A stretch of DNA of 64,000 nt from Neurospora crassa OR74A (lineage: Eukaryota > Ascomycota > Sordariomycetes > Sordariales > Sordariaceae), in contig NC_026504.1 in the NCBI RefSeq assembly GCF_000182925.2, positions 2,976,001-3,040,000 of the forward strand, in the 5' to 3' direction. The notes beneath the pieces are model-generated. The model saw only the letters and a program-made list of their open reading frames with translations, had not been told where the DNA came from and did not search any database. Positions within the stretch are counted from its first letter, which is position 1; every line of letters begins with the position of its first letter. The position numbers and the translations under genes were made by a program. Of the stretch, positions 1 through 10,605 are shown one piece after another.

Positions 1-3000
1 TTTTTTTTAAGGCAGCTATAGACGAGCTTGCAAAGGTATCATCATCTTCATACAATTACAGACGCCTACCTACCTTCGTGAAGAGCCATCTCGCAGTCGG
101 AAATAACGGGTAATATCGGCTTTCGAAAGCGAAACAGCGAGCCTGCGAACCTTTCCCGGCTCCGGCATCGTAGTACTGCGTACATAACAATCCCCGAACC
201 CGAACCCGAACCCAACCCAACAAGATGCCCGGCTCCATCGGCCCATCGTCATCAAGGTCACTTGACGTTACAGATTTTCCATCGGGGGCCCTGAATCGTC
301 ACTGGCGGCGGTTTCCATTTGTTCCAAACTTCTTTTTGTCTGGGGGGGGGGGGGTCCGGGGAATGTTACATAGTTGGTTAGTTGAGTTGTGATGGGAAAA
401 GCCGGCGTGATGGTACGGGTAGTAAGTGGTGGGTTCCATGGACTGAGTCGGGGAAAGTGGATACAGAATTGTCATAGCCCGCCAACCCCCCACGGACTCC
501 ACGGACTCCACGACAGGTTCGGGATCCCTAACCCGTTTTGCGGCTCTCTCCATGGGGAAATGGGGCGGGGGGGATGACTGGGAGATTGGGGGTTAGACTG
601 GGGAAAAGTTCCCCGTTAGGGGACTCCATAGGACCCCCACGTAACGTAAAAGAAACTAAAGCGATGAAATTCCGGGGTTGTTGTCGTCGTCGACGGCTGA
701 CCGACGACATTCGTCCAGGACGTGGCAACGTGCGTCCCACTGTGGAGCGGTTTTAGTGTAAGAAAAAAAAAATAGTGCCAACTTGAGTCAAGATTTGCCA
801 AACACTTCTCGCCCTGGTCGTCTTTTGACAGACAACCATCATTCACCTGGAGAGATGTGAACTGCACCCACAGGGCCAGGAGACGGGACGGGCTGGACGA
901 ACCAGGACCGGGTCTTGTGTGCCGGCCCGAGGTTCTGGTGAGTTCCGATACCAGTACGTACCTCGCAGAGCCTTGGACGGTGTACGTAAAACCTAGAATA
1001 GTGAGCTCCTCGGGGATGTAGGTGTTGTGAAGATGTCGGCTTCGTAGTAATGTTTATTACAGGCGGTGAAGCATGAGTCCCGGACCGAGGGAGTTTGCGA
1101 GATGTGTTGGACCCTGTCCGGGGGCCAGGAGGATCTAATATAGACTTCCCGTACAGCCCAGATAGCCGAGCTCGCGGCTAGAGACGGATTCTGTTTTGTT
1201 TCTGTCGATAAAGCGCCAACGGGTACTTCATACAGTCGCAGTCAAAGGGGATCATCAGGGACTGGTCCCCCAACGTTGAACGGTGACCCAGATCAGGCAT
1301 GCAACTTTATCTGTGCGCTAGGCCATGCGACTGATTTGAGTTTTGGGAAATACGCGGAGAATATTTGACTAAGACGTCCCCGTGGGTAGCAGAAGGGATT
1401 TTGGGGGTATCCAAAGATCGTGGAGTGTTGAGGTTGGTGTTGTTTGACGAGACATATGCCAAGACAGACAAGACCAGCCAAGCTTGAGGCTCCGTTCGGG
1501 GGAAGCGGAATCGCGTGCTGCCCTCCAAGGATGTTGGTCTGCCGAAAGTGTGTGCATGGTGTTGGTACCTACCTTACCTATGTATACATACTGCGTACAG
1601 TTGAAACCCCTGCAATTACAACCTCCAGGAAATGCATATACGCCTGTGAGTACATATGATCTGACTGGCTGAGTTGATTCCCAGCCACGACTATACAATG
1701 CTGTATACTAATTTCGGACAGTTTCTGGTACGTACACTGTACACACTTATCTATAGGTCCCGCGTACATATTAGAGCTCTTTGTACACAAAAGTGTCGAA
1801 ATTCATCATCACATATATGCCATGTTGTGCATACAATCCTCAGGTCTGACATACATGTAGTTTCAGGGATTCTATTGTATCTGTACTCGCGAGAGGAAGG
1901 GTTGCACGGCAGGAACTGCAACCGTGATGGCCACGTTTGCACCTGATCGTCCAGCACCACGCGATTGCGGAGACCTCCTCCGACGGTAAAAAGAAGATGG
2001 AAGCGAGTTTTGACGAGAAAGGTGAGGACGGAAAAATCGGCAGGCAAATGCCGCGCGATCCGTTGGATCGATACATGTCTGCGTCGGCGGAAGAGTCGAG
2101 ACCTGGTCAAGATTTTCTGGCGCAAGGGAAGCGAGTGAAACCTTGTGAGCAATACCTAGGTAGGACTTGTCGGGATGTCGGGGCGCCTACTGGAAATGCC
2201 CAAGTCCAAAAAAAAGTTGGTGGTTGCCGTGGAAGGAAACTGATGACCAGAAATTGTCAGCTGTATCAGAGTCGGGACCTAGGTAGAATGTTGTCTGGCA
2301 AGCGGCACCGGCAGCGGCAAGTCGTTGTGGTTGTCCAAGTTTTCGAACAGTTCGCGTTGATGTCGCTCCCAATTCCCAAAGCAGAACCTCAATGCCGTGT
2401 GGGGCATGCAGGTCGCTTCAATCCGGGCCGAAAAGAAAGCGGGCTACTGCAGAGTCGGGCGCAACTTCGCAAGAAATGAAATGTTTTTGTTAACTGTTAG
2501 TGCAGCTTGTCAAGCCTGTCAAGACTTTATCATCACCGAATACCTCGGGGCGCTTTCAAAGAGGCGTTCCCGTCTTAACTTGTTCCAGGTCTCGCCTAGG
2601 GGATTCCTCCAATGGAGCTGTTCATCCAGATTTGTGGTCCATGTTCTGGCCGTAACTGGTTGTCCACCCTCTGACATACATCCGATAGCACCACATCTGT
2701 ATATACCATTGAGAAATGACAATGTCAGGTCTGTAGGAAACCTCTGAAAAGCTTGTGTGACTTGCAGGCATCAAAGTTCGCCATGTTGCCAGGTTTCACC
2801 AGCCATCCATCCTAGACTTCAACGTTGCTGTTCCTTGCAATGCGGGGAATAACCCACAATATCCACGAACCGGCGGTTTGTGGATTAACTTGTGGGACTC
2901 GTATGGGGGTGATTTTGAGGGGAAGATATGGGGGAAACGTTGGGGGAGTGATCGATGGGGTAGAAAAAGTGGGACGTCATCAAGGCCTTCAGGTCCCGTC

Positions 3001-3207
3001 GTGTAAGAAGGCTGGGATGGATACCTGACATGGGTAGAGGTAGGATCGAGTAACCATCTCGTGCACTTAGTGCTCTACTTAATGCGCCCCGTCTGCCATC
3101 CCCATCCCGACAACCCTTTCTCCTCATCCTGTTCCTGCTTTGTCTGGTCTGGGTCCGTGGTGTTTCTGTGTCATCTTGCCTATCCACCCCCTTACAACAC
3201 ATACAGC
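1..3207. other. Intergenic region, no supportable gene
   Basis: No frame here shows a recognisable domain or a plausible fungal exon structure. A 13-G run lies near 341-353 and an A-rich run near 760-771. The longest open frame (1937-2479, plus) begins with a non-ATG codon and has a low-complexity basic composition, so it is not called. The last few hundred bases are presumably the promoter and leader of the permease gene that starts at 3208. Confidence 0.6.
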
Positions 3208-4884
3208 ATGGCCAGGCACGGGGGCCGTGATTCCCTCTCAGGAATCGAGAAGCCGGCGGTCGAAGCATCCGAGAACTATACACACAATGAGCAACCAAAC
3301 ACTGGCAATCTCAATGTTCGCGCTATGGACCCTGAGGAGCGCATTCGTATCGAAAAGTCTCTCCTCCGCAAGCTTGATGCTCGGTGCTCCTACTTTGTTG
3401 TCATCTATATCTTGTAGGTGACTCGATTCTGTTCAGTCTCCTTGGAGCCAATAAACCATACTAACGACCTGGTAGGAACTACCTCGACCGAAACAACATT
3501 GGTGCCGCCCGTCTCAAGGGTCTTCAGGAGGATCTCAAGTTGACCGATACCCAATATGCGACATGTCTCTCCATTCTTTATGTCGGATATATCCTCATGC
3601 AGATCCCTTCCAACATGTTCATCAACCGAATTCCCCGGCCATCGCTCTACATCTCGGCAGTCATGGCGATTTGGGGTCTCATTTCGACGTTGACTGGTCT
3701 GGCCAAGGGCTTTGGTGGCATGGTTGCCATCCGGTTCCTGCTGGGCTTCGTCGAAGCCGCCTTCCTGCCCGGAGCGCTCTTGATCCTCAGCAAGTGGTAC
3801 ACCCGTCGTGAGCTGACCAAGCGCAACGCCATTCTCTTCTGCGGCAATCTCATCTCGAATGCCTTCTCTTCTCTCGTCGGTGCTGGCGTCTTGTCCAACA
3901 TGGACGGCGTGCTGGGTCACAGGGCCTGGAGGTGGCTGTTCTATATCGAAGGTGCCGCCACCATGTTCGTCGCCGTTATGGCGGCTTTCATCCTTCCCGA
4001 CTTGCCGACCAACAGCCGCGGGTTCACCGAGGAGGAACTCTTGGTCGCCCAGTTGCGCATGACCGAAGATGTCGGTGAAGCCGATAGCGACTCGGCCGAT
4101 ATGGGGACCTTTGACGGCTTGATCATGGTCGTCAAAGACTGGAAGGTCTACCTGATGATGCTGACTTTCACTGCCTACACCACCGGTTTGAGTTTCAACG
4201 CCTTCTTTGTGAGTTTTCATCATGGTATTCTGTACGCATGCATCGGCTCATCGCTAACAACACAACAAACAGCCTACACTCACGGGTACTCTTGGCCTGG
4301 CATATGTTCCCACTCTTCTTCTCAGCGCCCCTCCCTGGGTCTTTGCCTGCATCTTCTCACTCATCAACGCCTGGCACTCAGATCGCAAGCAAGAAAAGTT
4401 TGGTCACATTGTCGGCCCCATCTGCATGGGTCTTGTCGGATTCGTGATCAGCATGGCCACCCTCAACAAGGCGGCGAGATACGTTGCCCTCTTCCTGCAA
4501 GCTGGCTCTTACGCTGGCTTCATCGTCTTTTACTCGTGGATCAGCTCTTCGTTCCCCCGCCCACCTGCCAAGCGTGCCGTCGCTCTGGCCATGATCAACG
4601 CTTTCAGCCAGCTTGGCAACGTCGCGGGATCGTACGTCTGGGACCTGAAGGAGAACGGCTACCGCAAGAGCTACGGCATCGTGACGGCCATGTTCGGTGT
4701 CACGGTTGTCGGCTGCTGGGTGATTCGCATGGTGCTTGTCGACCAGAACAAGAAGCTTGCGCATGGAGAGGAAAGTGCATGGGAGGTGCACGACGATGTG
4801 GCCAACCAGACGGCGAGAGTGGAGGGATTGAAGAGCGAAGGTGCGGATCTGAAGCCACAGATTGGGTTCAGATATCTTGTTTGA
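3208..4884 (+). CDS. MFS transporter, anion:cation symporter (Dal5/allantoate-nicotinate permease) family
   Basis: Exons are 3208-3413, 3476-4208 and 4273-4884 (introns 62 and 64 bp, with GTAGGT and GTGAGT donors and CTAAC branch sites), giving 516 aa. The stretch NYLDRNNIGAARLKGL (about residues 70-85) followed by a YVGYILMQIPSNM segment is the hallmark of the fungal ACS/Dal5 branch of the major facilitator superfamily. RFLLGFVEAAFLPG (about residues 154-167) is the second family motif. About twelve hydrophobic segments are visible, with a hydrophilic N-terminus of about 65 residues. It should be a plasma-membrane proton symporter of a small organic anion such as allantoate, nicotinate, pantothenate or a related acid; the substrate cannot be read from sequence. 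The start was chosen as the ATG giving a normal cytosolic N-terminus; an in-frame upstream ATG near 3079 would add a proline- and cysteine-rich tail atypical of the family. Confidence 0.9.
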
Positions 4885-5437
4885 TTTAGCGCAGGAAAGT
4901 GTATGACTGTATGATTCATTTCAGATCTTGGTTAATGATACCCCGAAAATTTGTTCAACTGATTGTGAATTCGTTTTCCCTTTTTGTCACTGTGACTGTT
5001 GTGGAAGTTGCAGATACCCAACTTCCAGTACACGTACCTTCCATTCCATGTAACCTACCCCGCTACCACTGGGCAGGTGTTTGTGGCGGATACTGTAAGG
5101 GTAGTGAGATGAATGGAAGGGACATCCACCTATTATGTGCAGCTCAGCTGCCTGCCGTGCAGTCATGAAAGGTGCCTGCCGCAGGATCAACTAGCGCCTG
5201 CTTGCTCCTGTCTGCGGTACCTCGCCTACAAAAGTCACAGCTGCCGCCGGATTAGATAAGGTATCTCCTTGGACAGATCTCTCTGGCTTGTTATGGATGC
5301 AGGTAGTATTCTCCCAACGAGCCCCCAAAACATCCAGAGTTTCCACGCGTGCCCTCGTTCTGCAGAGTTTCAATTTCGACCTCAACGGCGAGCTGACTGG
5401 CATTTCTTCTCACTTCAAATCTTACCCATCAATCACC

Positions 5438-7126
5438 ATGTGGTTGATCAACACACGCACCCTTGAGCTCGAGGAGTTTGTGGGCGCCGACATACCCGCG
5501 TATGCCATTCTTTCGCACACATGGGAGACTGGAGAGGTCACATTTCACGACGCCAAAGCAAAGCTCCTGGGGAAGCAGACCTCTCAAGGCGCCCGCAAGG
5601 TAGCAAAGGCATGTGAAGTTGCGGCCGAGCATGGACTGGCCTATGCGTGGGTCGATACGTGTTGTATTGACAAGTCCAGTAGTGCAGAGCTCACAGAGGC
5701 CATCAATTCCATGTTCCAATGGTATCGCTTGTCGCAGATTTGCTTGGTCTACCTCTCCGACCTCAAAGCAGTTGAACTTGACCACGCAATGTACACATCC
5801 CGCTGGTTCAAACGTGGATGGACGCTTCAAGAACTCATCGCTCCCTCCAGACTCATGTTCTACGACCAGGACTGGAAGAAAAGGGGAACGAAAGAGGATT
5901 TGGCAAGCCTACTTAGCAAGATCACTCGCATTGATATTGGAATCTTGTTGGATCCTTCCAGAATGTATACTGTTCCGGTTGGCAAAAGAATGAGTTGGGC
6001 GGCTGACCGGCAAACAACGCGTTTGGAAGACAGGGCCTATTCTTTGCTGGGAATCTTTGACATTAACATGCCTCTAATATACGGAGAGGGCCCGAAGGCC
6101 TTTACAAGGCTGCAAGAGGAAATTATACGGCGAAGCAACGATGTCAGCATCTTTTGCTGGCGGACCCAGGAAAATACACGTTGGCGCGGTATACTGGCCT
6201 CCTCGCCTGATGATTTCAGGTGTGCAGCAGACACTGAGGATGATGTGGCTCTCAAGAACGGCCCTGAATACACTTTGACAAACAAGGGCCTCCGAATTGA
6301 GCTCGATCTTGCGTCTGCTGGCCCGAACCTCTACTTGATGGCACTATATTGTACCGACTACTTCAAGGACGAGTGGGAGTGCATCTACTTGACGGCCATT
6401 GGTAAGGATTCGTATGCGAGGGCTCGACCACAAGAGCTTGTTTGCAAAGCCCGAAAGGGTTTGTCGTGGGTCCGGAAGCAGTCTCAATACCTCACTGAGG
6501 AGATGGACTCTGAGATGTCGTCCATTACACTCAGGCATGCTTTGGATAGGTCATTCACGTTTGATGGGCTTCTACACACAAGGTTGGGATACCAGCTTGG
6601 CGGCACACATCCTGAACGTTTGTGGCATCACGATCACGCCGCGTTTCTTCATGTCGGTTACAAGCCTTTCGTTGGCTGTCATGTGTTGAAGCCGAATCCA
6701 AGGCGCTTTGCCTCTGCGGTGATACTTGCCTTCGGAGTCACGAATGAAGGGCGCAGCTGGCTGTGTTTTGTAGAGAGACATACCATCTGTCCCTGGTCCC
6801 CATCGCAGCGTGTCTTGAACCGTGCTGAATGCCTGAATACTCCTGTCAAATGGTCAAGGGAAGTCAGGTCAAGCATAGTAGGCAGTATAGGTCAATACGG
6901 AATCTTTCGAGATCAGAAAGAGGATATGCTTGCCGCAACGTGGGCAACAGACTCCACATTTCTTACGGCTACACTTGCCGAAGAAGTGCGAGATGGCTGC
7001 ACCACGTATGTCATAAAGCTGAGAGATAAAATCATTGTAAGCAGCGAGGATAGCCAGGAGCAGAATACGGGTGGACCAAAAGATGGAGACAGAAAGTCGT
7101 GGCTGATGAGGGCTATCGGCCTTTGA
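5438..7126 (+). CDS. HET-domain protein (heterokaryon-incompatibility type)
   Basis: A single exon encodes 562 aa. The protein begins MWLINTRTLELEEFVG, the usual start of HET-domain proteins. An in-frame ATG at 5297 would add 47 residues without family resemblance, so 5438 is preferred. The HET blocks appear in order: AYAILSHTWE (residues 21-30), YAWVDTCCIDK (69-79), RGWTLQELIAP (126-136) and RLEDRAYSLLGIF (195-207). Proteins with this domain trigger programmed cell death during non-self recognition or act in related fungal immunity. The C-terminal 270 residues or so show no NACHT, WD40 or ankyrin repeats, so this is a HET-plus-unknown architecture rather than a HET-E/HET-D NLR. It lies tail to tail with the MDR dehydrogenase, about 200 bp apart. 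Whether it is an active incompatibility locus cannot be told from one allele. Confidence 0.9.
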   Translation: MWLINTRTLELEEFVGADIPAYAILSHTWETGEVTFHDAKAKLLGKQTSQGARKVAKACEVAAEHGLAYAWVDTCCIDKSSSAELTEAINSMFQWYRLSQICLVYLSDLKAVELDHAMYTSRWFKRGWTLQELIAPSRLMFYDQDWKKRGTKEDLASLLSKITRIDIGILLDPSRMYTVPVGKRMSWAADRQTTRLEDRAYSLLGIFDINMPLIYGEGPKAFTRLQEEIIRRSNDVSIFCWRTQENTRWRGILASSPDDFRCAADTEDDVALKNGPEYTLTNKGLRIELDLASAGPNLYLMALYCTDYFKDEWECIYLTAIGKDSYARARPQELVCKARKGLSWVRKQSQYLTEEMDSEMSSITLRHALDRSFTFDGLLHTRLGYQLGGTHPERLWHHDHAAFLHVGYKPFVGCHVLKPNPRRFASAVILAFGVTNEGRSWLCFVERHTICPWSPSQRVLNRAECLNTPVKWSREVRSSIVGSIGQYGIFRDQKEDMLAATWATDSTFLTATLAEEVRDGCTTYVIKLRDKIIVSSEDSQEQNTGGPKDGDRKSWLMRAIGL

Positions 7127-7326
7127 CTGGCTCATCGAAGTACACGAACTATAAGAAATAGTACTGCAAGAACGGGTCGTCAGTGATCATTGGTCCGGAC
7201 TCGTTGAGAGTTGGATATTCGAAAATAATGGCATATTCCCAGCAATTAATGCAGAACTCTTTCGGCACCTAGGGCCCTCTCGCAGCCTCACATCGCTATG
7301 ATACAACATCCCTCAATCGACCTTTT

Positions 7327-8540
7327 CTACTCGACCTTAACAACCACCTTACCAAAATGACTGCCACTCCTCAAGTACTTGATCGCCTCCTTCCCCTCCT
7401 CAAACTCAAACACCTTATCCACCACCGGCCTAATCTCATGCCTCTGATAGAACTCGCACATCTCCTCAAATCGGTCCCTGGGACCATTAATAATTCCCTT
7501 GAGCGTCACAGTCCTCCTCAGCGCCAACACGTTCACATTCATCCTGCTCCCCTCCCCACTGTCTTCCTTACCGGCCGTATACCCAATGCAAGAGATCAGC
7601 CCGCCAAACGCAATGCAATCCAGTGCCTTATACAGCGTTCCCGCCCCGCCCGTCTCGAGAATGATATCCGCCCCGTCGTTCTCTCCCGTAATCTCCATCA
7701 CCTTCTTCTCCCAGTCGGGCGTCGTCTTGTAGTTAATCACATGATCGGCGCCCAACTCCTCCTTGGCCCTGCGCAGCTTCTCGTCGCTCGAACTCGTGAT
7801 GATGGTCCGCGCCCCGGCCGCTTTGGCAATCTGCAGTCCTGCAATAGCCACGCCGCCCGTTCCCTCCAGCAGCACCGTTTTGCCCTGCAACGGCTTCTTC
7901 CCATCATCAGATGCCTTGGTGGCCCAGGTGCCAAAGGGCTCCATTCCGAAAATGGCCATCCAAGCTGTCACGGCGGCAATCGGCAGGCAACTCGCCTCCT
8001 CGTCGGTCAGGTACTCGGGAACCCGGACGAGGCCGGTGGAGGGAAATACGCGGTAGGTCTGCAACACGCCGTCGAGAGGCTTTCCGAGCGCCGAGGCCAG
8101 GTCCTTGGCGGTGATTTGGCCGGTGAGGTGGGATTGGCAGAAGGTGGAGAGGACGCGGTCGCCTACTTTCCAGGCGGACTCAGAGGCGCCGGGGCCGAGG
8201 GGGCCTACGGCGGTGATAATGCCGAGGGCGTCGGAGCAGGGGACGAGGGGAGTGGTACGCCTGGAGTAGGCTTCGTAGTGGTTGTATTCGCCGTTGGTCA
8301 CTGCGGGGGGGTCGTTAGCTATGTTCTTATGGCCGTGTGGTGGACTTGAGCGAATGGGTGGTGATAGTAGTGAAGGATCAACATACCCTCCGTATCACGG
8401 TAGTTAAGAGAAACAGCCTTGATCTTGACCAACACTTCATCCTGGCCGGGGGTGGGCATGGGTGCAGTGCCACGAGTGAGGTTGTCGAAGCCATCTTCGA
8501 ATGTGTGCCACTGCTGGACTTCCTTTGTTTGAGTAGACAT
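7327..8540 (-). CDS. Zinc-independent MDR alcohol dehydrogenase / quinone-oxidoreductase-like protein
   Basis: Two exons on the minus strand, 8540-8387 and 8300-7327 (intron 86 bp, donor GTATGT, acceptor CCGCAG), encode 375 aa. The N-terminal GroES-like part contains VLVKIKAVSLNYRD (about residues 36-49), typical of medium-chain dehydrogenases. The Rossmann fold starts at LLEGTGGVAIAGLQIAKAAG (from about residue 194), followed by ADHVINY and an ADIILETGG segment. The cysteine/histidine ligands of zinc alcohol dehydrogenases are absent, pointing to the NADPH-dependent zinc-free branch (quinone or enoyl reductase-like). Likely a cytosolic reductase of a small carbonyl, enone or quinone; the substrate is unknown. 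The next gene upstream on this strand is an orphan protein ending at 9145, with no sign of a functional link. Confidence 0.9.
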
Positions 8541-9144
8541 GGTGAAGTTGTGTTTGCGTTGAAAACCGTCGCAAGGTGAGCTGGAGTGAGAACTTGAGCG
8601 ATCTTGATGAGATAGAATGGATATTGTAAGAAGTGTAACTGAAGGAGTTTATATAACTGTTGCGGTGTGAGACTGATGTAACAAGCTGATAAATGTGGTC
8701 GTAACCGCTTCGCGATGTGGATCGCCCATGGGATCGCGATTTGTAAGACAGGACGCCCTTTCCCTGAGCTTCCCCACTATTTCTTGGCACAGAAGGTCTT
8801 CTTGCACGATGTTGAAGACATGGGACACTCGAGCGTCACGCATCAGCATCATGTCAATCTGATGAAACGAAGCGTTCATAAAGGTTCCATTAATTTATCC
8901 TTTACAACAACACTATTAGTTCATTGCCGCGGCTCATCATGGACAGCATTACCTTCCTGTCAATGCGCCGTGTGAACACCATCGGACAACCACCATTCCC
9001 AGACATGCTTTACGAAGTAGACATCGCAAAATCAAGCCCATATTGATATTAGAGCCAATTCAACCACGCTTATTCCATCATTCGTACCCAACAGGATCAC
9101 GTAAGCCTAATCAACAGATGATCATTGTCGGCCCCATCAAGGGC
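8541..9144. other. Intergenic: promoter/leader of the MDR dehydrogenase
   Basis: About 600 bp between the start of the dehydrogenase gene and the end of the next minus-strand gene. It should hold the dehydrogenase promoter and the 3' UTR of the orphan gene. No RNA gene or repeat was recognised. Confidence 0.5.
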
Positions 9145-10605
9145 TCAAAGCTCAATCAACAACTCCTCCGTATCCTTCAAGTCCTCCATTTCACAGGCCC
9201 TCACCTTTTCCGGTTCAGTCAGTCCAAGTCCACATCCAGCGTTCTTCTCTGCCTGTTCCAAACGCCACATCCACTCATCAACACTCCTGGCGAACTGGTA
9301 CAACACAAGCTGGCGTTCCTGAACCTTGCCAAGGCGAGGAAAATCGCTGCTCCGACGCATGTAAGCCAAGCTCTCCATCTCCAAGTCCCATCCGACTAGC
9401 CAGGCATGGGGATCACGGCAGCCCCAATCTTCTGTGGGGATTGGAGGTAAAGGAATGATGATATTGTTGCCTACGTTGGTAGACTCACTGTCTTTGAGGG
9501 AGGCGTGACTTTTCATTCTGCGAATGCTGTTGTTGTTCATATCGTTTGCTTTCAATGAGACGCAGCTTTTCATTGTGCGCATTGAGCCAGACCGTTTTAA
9601 TTGAGATTGGACGTGTGGTGGAGCCTGAGTCTGAGCCTGATCCTGCTTCTTGAGAAGATAAGCTTTGCGCGCCTCAACAACATGTTGAACAACCTTCTTC
9701 ATCACATGTGGATGAATAGGAAAACACGCTTCTTGGATATACTTCTCCTTTGCCGCTCTAGCCACCAGCGGATGTGGCCCCTTCAAGTGGTCGCCAACGA
9801 TGTTCTTGTTCCCTTTTCTTCTGTGGACTTGAATGGAGAAGAAGATATCGTGGAGGCTCTCCTTGTGGAAGTCAACGAGCTTTTCCCCGTCTCCTGTTTT
9901 CTGAGCTTGACTGTACAACACCGGCCGGTCTTCCATGCTCATATTCGCAAAGTATTCTCGCAAAAACTTGGCTGTCAGCTGCGAGAGTGCTTGCGTATCA
10001 TCGCGTTGATCGGTTAGGCCGCCCAGGAGGTTGACGGTCTCTATGGGGCTGAGAAAAGGATCCTGGGGTACAAAAACGAAGCCGGGAATTTGGGCGAAGA
10101 GTTTGTGACGGACGATCTCAATCCACGAAAGGAGTTCGGGCCCTCCTTGCATTTGACCAGCCCAGATCTGTTCGAGACGTGAATGCCTAGTGCTTTGCTG
10201 GTTGTAGAACTTGATGGGGACTTCGTATGGCTTGTGGTTGGCGGCATACAGGGTTACTGTGACGGTTCTCTGTGGCGTGTTGACCACGGCCCGTGGAGCC
10301 GTTGCGGGTATGTTGGATGCGCCGCGTCGAGGCACAAGCACTCGTGATTCTGCCTTGTTGTCTTCATGGCCATCGGTTTGTCCTGGAGTTTGCTTCGAAA
10401 AGTCGTTAGACGCTAGTGACGGCGGTAGCGGAGTCTGCTTGGTTGGCGTGTCACTGGACGTTCTAGGGCTAGCTGGAGGAGGTTCGATCGTGTACCGTGA
10501 TGACAAAAGCGGACTGGGATGCAAAGTGATCGCGTAACGGTAAACACGTAGAAATGGGTCCGTATCGTTGAGAAGAGGCTCTTGTTGATCCAGTAAACTA
10601 TCCAT
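9145..10605 (-). CDS. Orphan protein, largest putative member of the window's clustered family (copy A)
   Basis: A single open exon encodes 486 aa, starting at an ATG at 10605. I do not recognise a named domain. Residues 40-110 are Pro/Ser/Thr-rich and probably disordered. Residues 110-320 look folded, and within them HPHVMKKVVQHVVEARKAYL (299-318) matches the helical signature shared by the other copies at 15-16, 20, 41, 48, 50 and 52 kb. A DFHKESLHDIFFSIQVHRRK segment (245-264) resembles the helix that precedes the signature in those copies. A low-complexity Ser/Asn stretch follows (about 330-380). The C-terminus ends in Trp/Glu-rich helices (VDEWMWRLEQAEK) and an acidic tail. No signal peptide or membrane segment is visible. 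Membership in the family is weaker than for the 41 and 52 kb copies and rests mainly on the signature. Function unknown. Confidence 0.75.
   Translation of the reverse strand: MDSLLDQQEPLLNDTDPFLRVYRYAITLHPSPLLSSRYTIEPPPASPRTSSDTPTKQTPLPPSLASNDFSKQTPGQTDGHEDNKAESRVLVPRRGASNIPATAPRAVVNTPQRTVTVTLYAANHKPYEVPIKFYNQQSTRHSRLEQIWAGQMQGGPELLSWIEIVRHKLFAQIPGFVFVPQDPFLSPIETVNLLGGLTDQRDDTQALSQLTAKFLREYFANMSMEDRPVLYSQAQKTGDGEKLVDFHKESLHDIFFSIQVHRRKGNKNIVGDHLKGPHPLVARAAKEKYIQEACFPIHPHVMKKVVQHVVEARKAYLLKKQDQAQTQAPPHVQSQLKRSGSMRTMKSCVSLKANDMNNNSIRRMKSHASLKDSESTNVGNNIIIPLPPIPTEDWGCRDPHAWLVGWDLEMESLAYMRRSSDFPRLGKVQERQLVLYQFARSVDEWMWRLEQAEKNAGCGLGLTEPEKVRACEMEDLKDTEELLIEL

Noticed and set aside
1937-2479. 180-aa plus-strand frame
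   Set aside because: Begins with a non-ATG codon, has a basic low-complexity composition and no recognisable domain or splice context.
3405-4223. 272-aa open frame on the minus strand
   Set aside because: Antisense to the MFS permease; rich in His, Gly, Asp and Gln as mirror frames of coding DNA usually are, and no domain.
7357-8349. 330-aa open frame on the plus strand
   Set aside because: Antisense to the MDR dehydrogenase, which has clear family motifs and a canonical intron.
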